Shown here: positions 17,082 to 21,557 of the stretch, in pieces
Position numbering within the stretch: position 1 is the stretch's first letter
Layout: each line of letters starts with the position of its first letter
Source: Planctomycetota bacterium
GTDB lineage: Bacteria; Planctomycetota; Planctomycetia; Pirellulales; Pirellulaceae
Direction of reading: 5' to 3'
Length of the DNA: 21,557 nucleotides
Assembly: GCA_024274855.1 (NCBI GenBank)
Contig: JAJSAJ010001041.1
Coordinates: forward strand, 1 to 21,557
Position numbers and translations under genes: made by a program
The notes under the pieces: model-generated
Told to the model about the DNA's origin: nothing
The model's input: only the letters and a program-made list of their open reading frames with translations
The model's database searches: none

Positions 17082-17603
17082 TCAACGTAACTCGCGATAC
17101 AACCATGCTTTGGCGAACCGCCAATCGTTGTTGACCGTTCGGAGTGAAACCTCCAATTGCTCAGCGATCTCTTCTCCGGTCAAGCCGCCGAAGAACTTCA
17201 TTTCGACGACTTGGCCAGCTCGTGGAGCTTCTAGAGCCAGTGCTTCCAGCGAATCGTTCAGCTCCACAACGTCGATAGTATTGGCGTCAACCGCGACAGA
17301 AATGTGCAATGGAATTCCTCGTCCATCGGAACCGCCCCGTTTTTTTGCCTTTCGTTGGCGAGCGTAATCGACCAATAATCGCCGGATGATCGTTGCTCCA
17401 GCCGCCATCACCATCGACCGGTCTGACAACTCAATGTTCCTTTGTTCGAGCAATCGGACATAAGCATCATTGACCAACAGCGTCGGCTGCAACGAGTGCC
17501 CGGGAGTTTCGCGAGCCAATGCCCGCTCAGCGAGAAGGCGCAATTGTTCATAAATGGAATCACGCCAAGATGTGTCGCTGTTCTGGGAGTCGGCATCAGT
17601 CAT
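17082..17603 (-). CDS. ECF-family RNA polymerase sigma factor (kinase-linked type)
   Basis: A 173-residue cytoplasmic transcription factor. The N-terminal half (EQLRLLAERALARETPGHSLQPTLLVNDAYVRLL) matches the PF07638-type ECF sigma region 2, and the segment IIRRLLVDYARQRKAKKRGG is the usual basic end of that region. The C-terminal region 4 helix-turn-helix is LTGEEIAEQLEVSLRTVNNDWRFAKAWL. Length is normal for the family. No separate anti-sigma factor gene is present; the kinase starts 41 bases downstream on the same strand, the arrangement typical of planctomycete sigma-kinase pairs. Only a weak AAAGG about 12 bases upstream serves as ribosome binding site. It may direct transcription of the divergent genes at 17,927 and 18,557; that is inference. 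Confidence 0.93.
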   Translation of the reverse strand: MTDADSQNSDTSWRDSIYEQLRLLAERALARETPGHSLQPTLLVNDAYVRLLEQRNIELSDRSMVMAAGATIIRRLLVDYARQRKAKKRGGSDGRGIPLHISVAVDANTIDVVELNDSLEALALEAPRAGQVVEMKFFGGLTGEEIAEQLEVSLRTVNNDWRFAKAWLYRELR

Positions 17604-17926
17604 TTCAACCCGGCACCTTTCTCTCGCGATTGTGTCGATGCACGCAAAATGTCAAAATATCTCAACGATTTCTATTGCACATAACACTGGCCATTTTCGC
17701 CATTACCTCTGGCGTGTGCAAGTCGTAGCTGAAGTTTTGCAATCTTGCGTTGCAATACCGAATTGGCGAGATTCTGTCGTCGTAAGTCCCTATTCTACGT
17801 GGGTGCTAGCACTCGAAACTGCTCTTAATTTCAAAGAATGCAAGACTCCTGTCGTAGTTGATACCTTGCGCCCAACGTGTTCGCTGCGACAACCGAAAAG
17901 TGCGACGATCGGAAAGGACCAGTGGG
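17604..17926. promoter_or_regulatory. Divergent intergenic region between the sigma factor and the membrane zinc-finger gene
   Basis: This 323-base gap should hold the promoters of both divergent units. It is AT-richer than its surroundings. On the minus strand a perfect TTGACA (17655-17650) lies upstream of the sigma gene, but no good -10 sits at 16-18 bases from it, so a housekeeping promoter is only weakly supported. Two copies of ttgcaat (17737-17743 and 17750-17756) lie 13 bases apart near the centre and could be a regulator site. No open frame here looks coding. Confidence 0.4.
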
Positions 17927-18463
17927 ATGTACGTCAGCCAACGTTGTTCGAATTGCGACGGAACCGGGAAGGTTTATGTCGGTACTCCCACTCCCGGCGA
18001 ATCTTGGGCCTTCATGAATTGCCTGAATTGCCATGGAACCGGCTCCATCTCCACGTACGTGCCCAATCTACCCGCGCCTGGACGGACCGAAAACGCAAAG
18101 AAAGCAGGAATCGTCGATGCGGGGGCACTGAGAGCAGAACCGAGGATCGACCCGCGCACTCCAGAAGAGAAGCGGAGAGATTCCGAAGACGCACTCGCCG
18201 ATCTGCTTGGCATGGCGCTGGCGGCCTTCGTCGCCATCCCGATCCTGATGCAAGGTGTCGTTGTCTGGTGGCTGCCTGTGGTCGGGGGCGCCGTCCTAGG
18301 CATCATTCTGTCCAAACTTTTAAGAGGGGCGGCGCGATCAATCACAAGAGTGATGGTATCCATTCTGAATGGGACGATCAGAGTGGCGTACTGCCTGGTC
18401 GGCATGGCGATTGTGGTCGTGATCTGCCTGTTCCTCTTCCGAATTCTCCAGAATCTCATGTAG
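17927..18463 (+). CDS. Small membrane protein with DnaJ-like zinc-finger motifs
   Basis: I choose the ATG at 17927 (178 residues), which has AAAGGA at 17913-17918 with eight-base spacing; the longer frame from 17858 adds an arginine-rich, unlikely N-terminus. The first 40 residues contain two CxxCxGTG motifs, C7-C10 (CSNCDGTG) and C32-C35 (CLNCHGTG), the zinc-binding pattern of the DnaJ central domain, where four such motifs pair up. Here only two are present, enough for one zinc site. A polar linker (45-88) leads to hydrophobic segments at about 92-130 (probably two passes) and 153-172. A membrane-anchored zinc-ribbon, perhaps for protein-protein contact, is likely; there is no J domain, so it is not a DnaJ. 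It is divergent from the sigma/kinase pair and 93 bases upstream of the lipoprotein gene. Confidence 0.85.
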   Translation: MYVSQRCSNCDGTGKVYVGTPTPGESWAFMNCLNCHGTGSISTYVPNLPAPGRTENAKKAGIVDAGALRAEPRIDPRTPEEKRRDSEDALADLLGMALAAFVAIPILMQGVVVWWLPVVGGAVLGIILSKLLRGAARSITRVMVSILNGTIRVAYCLVGMAIVVVICLFLFRILQNLM

Positions 18464-18556
18464 CCACGCCAATCAACTCACGTGCGGGCAAGAACGCCTG
18501 CCCTGCCTGACCCTTGTACGACACTCAACAAACCCCAGACAGAAAGATCCTCGAAA

Positions 18557-21091
18557 ATGACCAATAAATCACTCCTTCCATTGCCCGTCAGTTGGACCGT
18601 CGTTCCCATAATACTTTTGATTGCGAACACTCCGGGGTGTGGCTTGCGGACGGCCAATGATCAACCGGTGGGAGCACAAGAGCGGATGGAAGGGGAGTCG
18701 AGGGACAACGGACCAGGCAGTCCAAGTCCATCTAATGTTGAGACCGGGAATGCGACAGATGGCCGTTGGCATGAAGCGACCAACGCTTCCACCCCGGAAT
18801 CAGAGCCGATCCGCCTGGCATCCAAAGTCTTGAAGCCTCTGACCGCTCCGAGACTTGCCACCATCGGAGCCGGCGAGATACCAGACGTGGCTGAACTTCC
18901 AGCCCGGGTTGCATCGGACAGTCAACGGATCGACGGGAAATGGTTTGGAATCTACTACTCGTATCCACGGTTCTATGCCGTCGAATTGGAGCTAAAACAA
19001 TCGACCAAGAAGTATCGGGATGAGCCGCATTGCGCAGAGATGGTTCCCCGGTTGCGTCATCGGCCATCCAGTCGGGATTCCGAGTGGATTGACCAACTCT
19101 ACTCCCCGGCAGCATTCAAAGTTCACGCAACTGCACGGTTCCATAAGCTTCGCAATCCGGAGGACCAGCCGCGGTATGCCCAAAAGGAAGACCTTGTTGA
19201 ATTCGCTGTCGGCGAGCTGGAAGGTTGGATCGATCCGTTATTGAACACATTCTCCATTCGGGGAGTAAAGTGGACGACCGTCGAGCAGCCGTTTTCATCG
19301 CAGTTGCGCGTAACGTTCACCGGAGTCAAATCTGACTCCCTCGAACAGCTTGGCGGCTGGTTCTTGAACGACCAGTTTTTCGTCGCTACCAAAGACAGGG
19401 AGGTCGCACGGAAGATGACCGACTGGGCGATCGAAGCCCAGCGGTTTCATCCTCCAGTTTCAAAGCCCGACACTGCAGGGCGGGGAAATGCAAATGGAAA
19501 CCCAGCCCGCACTGGCAGGCTGCGAGGCCGTCGCGACTCAAACGCTGGCGACGAGGACGGCTCTGAGGATGAAGCAGAAACACTCGAGAAGGGACTCGCT
19601 TGGCTCGACCTGTTCACAACGCGGATTGCACCGGAACTTTCGTCCCGGCGTACGATGGGAATGCACTATGACAAGGCAATGAGCCTGTACATGTCCGGCA
19701 ACTTCAATCGTCATTTCGGTAAGCCGATCGAAGATTTGACATGGGAAGATCGGGGGAAATGGCAAAGGATTCTGCAAAAGGCTTCCCAGGGAGGGTATGG
19801 TTCGGAGGCTCGGCGGCGGGCAAAGAACTTTACGCTGTTGAACATGTTCTCGACAGGATCGCCCGGCTGGGCAGAAACGGTTGCGGCCGTCTGGATGAAC
19901 CGGGTTTTGCGGAACTGGATCGCGGAACGGATCGATAGGTTCGAAAAAACCAAAAGCTACGAAGAGATGTTCGACGACGTTCTGATCTTCAAGGCCATCT
20001 GCGATGCCCTGTTGTCCAATGCCTTCATCGACGAGCGAAAAGCTTTCGTGGACCGGTTTTCCGCGATTGAGCGTCGGGTCGCCACGGCGACTCTGGCAGC
20101 CATGGCCGCGGCACCTGATGAAAACGACCGATTTGAAAACTGGCGACTAAAACAACTGTACACAGCAGTCGGACCAGAGGAAGCGGCCACCGCTGAACGG
20201 ACTTTTTCCGCTAGAGTGATGGCGCAACAGATCGCACTCCTGCAGGAGGAGGTCGACCGGATCGCCTCGATACCTGACGATGAAAACGCGCTCCGGAAGA
20301 CAGCCGGATGGAAACAACGAATCGAGAAACGGTTTTCGGATCTGAGACAAAGCAAAGCATGGCAACAGATCGCATCCTGGATGGAAAAGCGCCGTTCGCG
20401 CCTGCTCACCGAATTCCATTCGAATGTCACGGAACAGTTGGCTGCCGCTGAATCTCTCGAAGAGGTCCGGGAAATCGCTGGCTGGAGTCTGACTGACGAA
20501 AAGGAACGCAACTCCAAACCGGGTACGGTCATAGCCGAGGCGATTTCTACACACCTCAGTCGGACGTATCGGCTCGGGCGGCTCGCATACTATTCCAAGC
20601 AGGAACAGGATCTCATGTCTGCAGACGCGTTGACGATCAATGTGCCACCGCGAGATCGGATTCCGGTCCCAACTGCCGACTCGATCCGCATGGCCTTCCT
20701 CAGGGAGATGGCAAAACTACCGGGATGCAAACGTATCACTCCGGAAACGGTCAGCTACGGGTGGCCCGGTTTCCGCAACTTGGCCACGTTTCGAGTGCAG
20801 GTCAGGAAAGTAAGACTCATGGAGACTCCGGACATGATCACGGAAGGGCGCTATGCCGGGGCTTTTCGTTGTAAGTATCAAACCGAAATGTCCATATCGA
20901 GAGAGAGTGGTTCGATTCACGATCTGCTGAAAGGTACGCCCCAAGGGGAGTTGTTGCGAAAAGTCGATGCGCTTACGGAAGCGGAAGCAAGAGCGAGCAC
21001 CATCATGAATGCATTCGAATTGACCTCCCAGGGCTGGCGATCACCCACACTTCGGAAGCGGGGTATCCAGTCGATCTTCCATTTCCGCTGA
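18557..21091 (+). CDS. Large putative lipoprotein of unknown family
   Basis: An 844-residue protein starting at the ATG at 18557; the longer frame from a GTG at 18482 would bury the export signal. The N-terminus has a hydrophobic core (WTVVPIILLIA) ending in NTPGC, an imperfect lipobox with C28 as the probable lipidated residue, then a disordered Gly/Ser/Asn-rich linker (30-90). Residues about 120-300 look mixed alpha/beta. A second low-complexity basic-then-acidic linker (about 303-345) leads to a long helical region (about 345-690, charged and alanine-rich, possible coiled coils) and a C-terminal alpha/beta portion (about 690-844). I recognise no domain or catalytic motif. The ribosome binding site is weak (AGAAAGA). 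Probably co-transcribed with the zinc-finger membrane protein upstream. Function unknown; an envelope structural or adaptor role would fit. Confidence 0.82.
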   Translation: MTNKSLLPLPVSWTVVPIILLIANTPGCGLRTANDQPVGAQERMEGESRDNGPGSPSPSNVETGNATDGRWHEATNASTPESEPIRLASKVLKPLTAPRLATIGAGEIPDVAELPARVASDSQRIDGKWFGIYYSYPRFYAVELELKQSTKKYRDEPHCAEMVPRLRHRPSSRDSEWIDQLYSPAAFKVHATARFHKLRNPEDQPRYAQKEDLVEFAVGELEGWIDPLLNTFSIRGVKWTTVEQPFSSQLRVTFTGVKSDSLEQLGGWFLNDQFFVATKDREVARKMTDWAIEAQRFHPPVSKPDTAGRGNANGNPARTGRLRGRRDSNAGDEDGSEDEAETLEKGLAWLDLFTTRIAPELSSRRTMGMHYDKAMSLYMSGNFNRHFGKPIEDLTWEDRGKWQRILQKASQGGYGSEARRRAKNFTLLNMFSTGSPGWAETVAAVWMNRVLRNWIAERIDRFEKTKSYEEMFDDVLIFKAICDALLSNAFIDERKAFVDRFSAIERRVATATLAAMAAAPDENDRFENWRLKQLYTAVGPEEAATAERTFSARVMAQQIALLQEEVDRIASIPDDENALRKTAGWKQRIEKRFSDLRQSKAWQQIASWMEKRRSRLLTEFHSNVTEQLAAAESLEEVREIAGWSLTDEKERNSKPGTVIAEAISTHLSRTYRLGRLAYYSKQEQDLMSADALTINVPPRDRIPVPTADSIRMAFLREMAKLPGCKRITPETVSYGWPGFRNLATFRVQVRKVRLMETPDMITEGRYAGAFRCKYQTEMSISRESGSIHDLLKGTPQGELLRKVDALTEAEARASTIMNAFELTSQGWRSPTLRKRGIQSIFHFR

Positions 21092-21557
21092 ATCCAATGA
21101 CAAACGTTCCTCGAAAAGTCATGTTGAACGATTCCTGGCGACAGACGCCGCAAGGCCATCACACGAAAACGAAAGTGAGACACAAGCAATGAACCGAAGG
21201 CCCATGGTTTGCCGACGATTGATGGCTTGCCTGTGGCGAGAGGAGACCTTGCAGGTTCCTGGAGCTGATCCAACTAGGAATCCAACCGGATTTCTTCCAG
21301 TCGTGTGGTCCGCGTTTTGTCTACTACCATTTTCCGAAGGAAGTTTTCTTGAAATACTGCGCAGGAAAGGCTCCAATAGGTGCCACAATAGGTGCCACAA
21401 TAGGTGCCATCACAATAGGTGCCATGCCACTTCTTGCGGCAAGATGGGAAGGCAAGGCAATTCTCCTTCATCGCATGACGATGGGCAATGCGAGGTTTTT
21501 GTCGGTGTTCACCGATCTCTTGCCAGATTTTTGAGGGATGGTCGTGCTGAAAGTTGA
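21092..21557. other. Terminal 466 bases without a supported gene
   Basis: Downstream of the lipoprotein gene there is no hairpin with a T-tract that I would call a terminator. An open frame at 21189-21557 has no ribosome binding site, is cysteine/histidine/arginine-rich only because it reads through the tandem repeat, and is not convincing. A second frame (21349-21534) ending FTDLLPDF is slightly more protein-like but matches nothing I know. The region may be a decayed gene or the left flank of a mobile element beyond the window. Confidence 0.5.
21375..21423 (+). repeat. Short tandem repeat of aataggtgcc (four copies)
   Basis: Exact copies of aataggtgcc lie at 21375-21384, 21387-21396, 21399-21408 and 21414-21423; the first three have a 12-base period (intervening ac) and the last is offset by 15. 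The unit and the gaps are far too short for a CRISPR array. The motif resembles one arm of ggcacctatt-type REP palindromes found near tyrosine REP transposases; that relation is from memory and not tested. No complementary arm is seen here. Confidence 0.75.

Noticed and set aside
17041..17124. Extended N-terminus of the kinase up to 17124
   Set aside because: It would overlap the sigma gene by 43 bases and lacks a ribosome binding site, whereas the start at 17040 has AAGGA at good spacing.
21375..21423. CRISPR-like array
   Set aside because: Units are 10 bases with 2-5 base gaps; repeats and spacers are far too short and no cas gene is present.
21189..21557. 122-codon cysteine/histidine-rich frame
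   Set aside because: The CH pattern (NRCHNRCH) comes only from the DNA tandem repeat read in that frame; no ribosome binding site and no similarity.

Overview
The window looks like a chromosomal segment of a Planctomycetota bacterium. This is inferred from gene content: large secreted glycan-active proteins, a small ECF sigma factor of the type paired with serine/threonine kinases, a transmembrane kinase with a very large beta-propeller sensor region, and dispersed short palindromic repeats. No rRNA, tRNA, CRISPR array or intact transposase was seen.

Left part (1-12,150) is a glycan-degradation neighbourhood under repeat-driven decay. It holds the 3' end of an unidentified gene (1-147), a MITE/REP-like nested inverted repeat (214-349), a secreted two-domain putative carbohydrate-binding protein (409-1362), an orphan signal-peptide stub (1480-1587), a secreted 1100-aa GH42-like clan GH-A hydrolase with two glutamine-amidotransferase-like domains (1610-4912), and a convergent secreted hydrolase-like protein of unknown family (4881-6605, minus). 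A repeat-rich gap follows (6606-7205), then a second orphan signal-peptide stub (7206-7367), a secreted beta-helix/sialidase-like fusion (7423-10449, minus) with an operator-like palindrome upstream, and a 5'-truncated pectate-lyase-like remnant (about 10,710-12,030). Genes with secretion signals and carbohydrate-type folds suggest breakdown of complex, possibly fucosylated or sialylated polysaccharide outside the cytoplasm. The substrate is not proven.

Right part (12,160-21,091) is a regulatory and cell-envelope unit. An ECF sigma factor (17,082-17,603) and a membrane-spanning Ser/Thr kinase with an extracytoplasmic propeller region (12,160-17,040) form a likely two-gene operon on the minus strand. 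Divergent from it are a small membrane protein with a DnaJ-like CxxCxGxG zinc-finger motif pair (17,927-18,463) and an 844-aa putative lipoprotein of no recognised family (18,557-21,091). A plausible reading is that the kinase senses an envelope signal and controls the sigma factor, which may transcribe the divergent pair. This is inference from arrangement only.

The last 466 bases have no convincing gene but contain a short tandem repeat related by eye to REP-type sequences. The best candidates for something undescribed are the sigma/kinase/zinc-finger/lipoprotein module, the beta-helix-sialidase fusion, and the hydrolase-like protein at 4881-6605.
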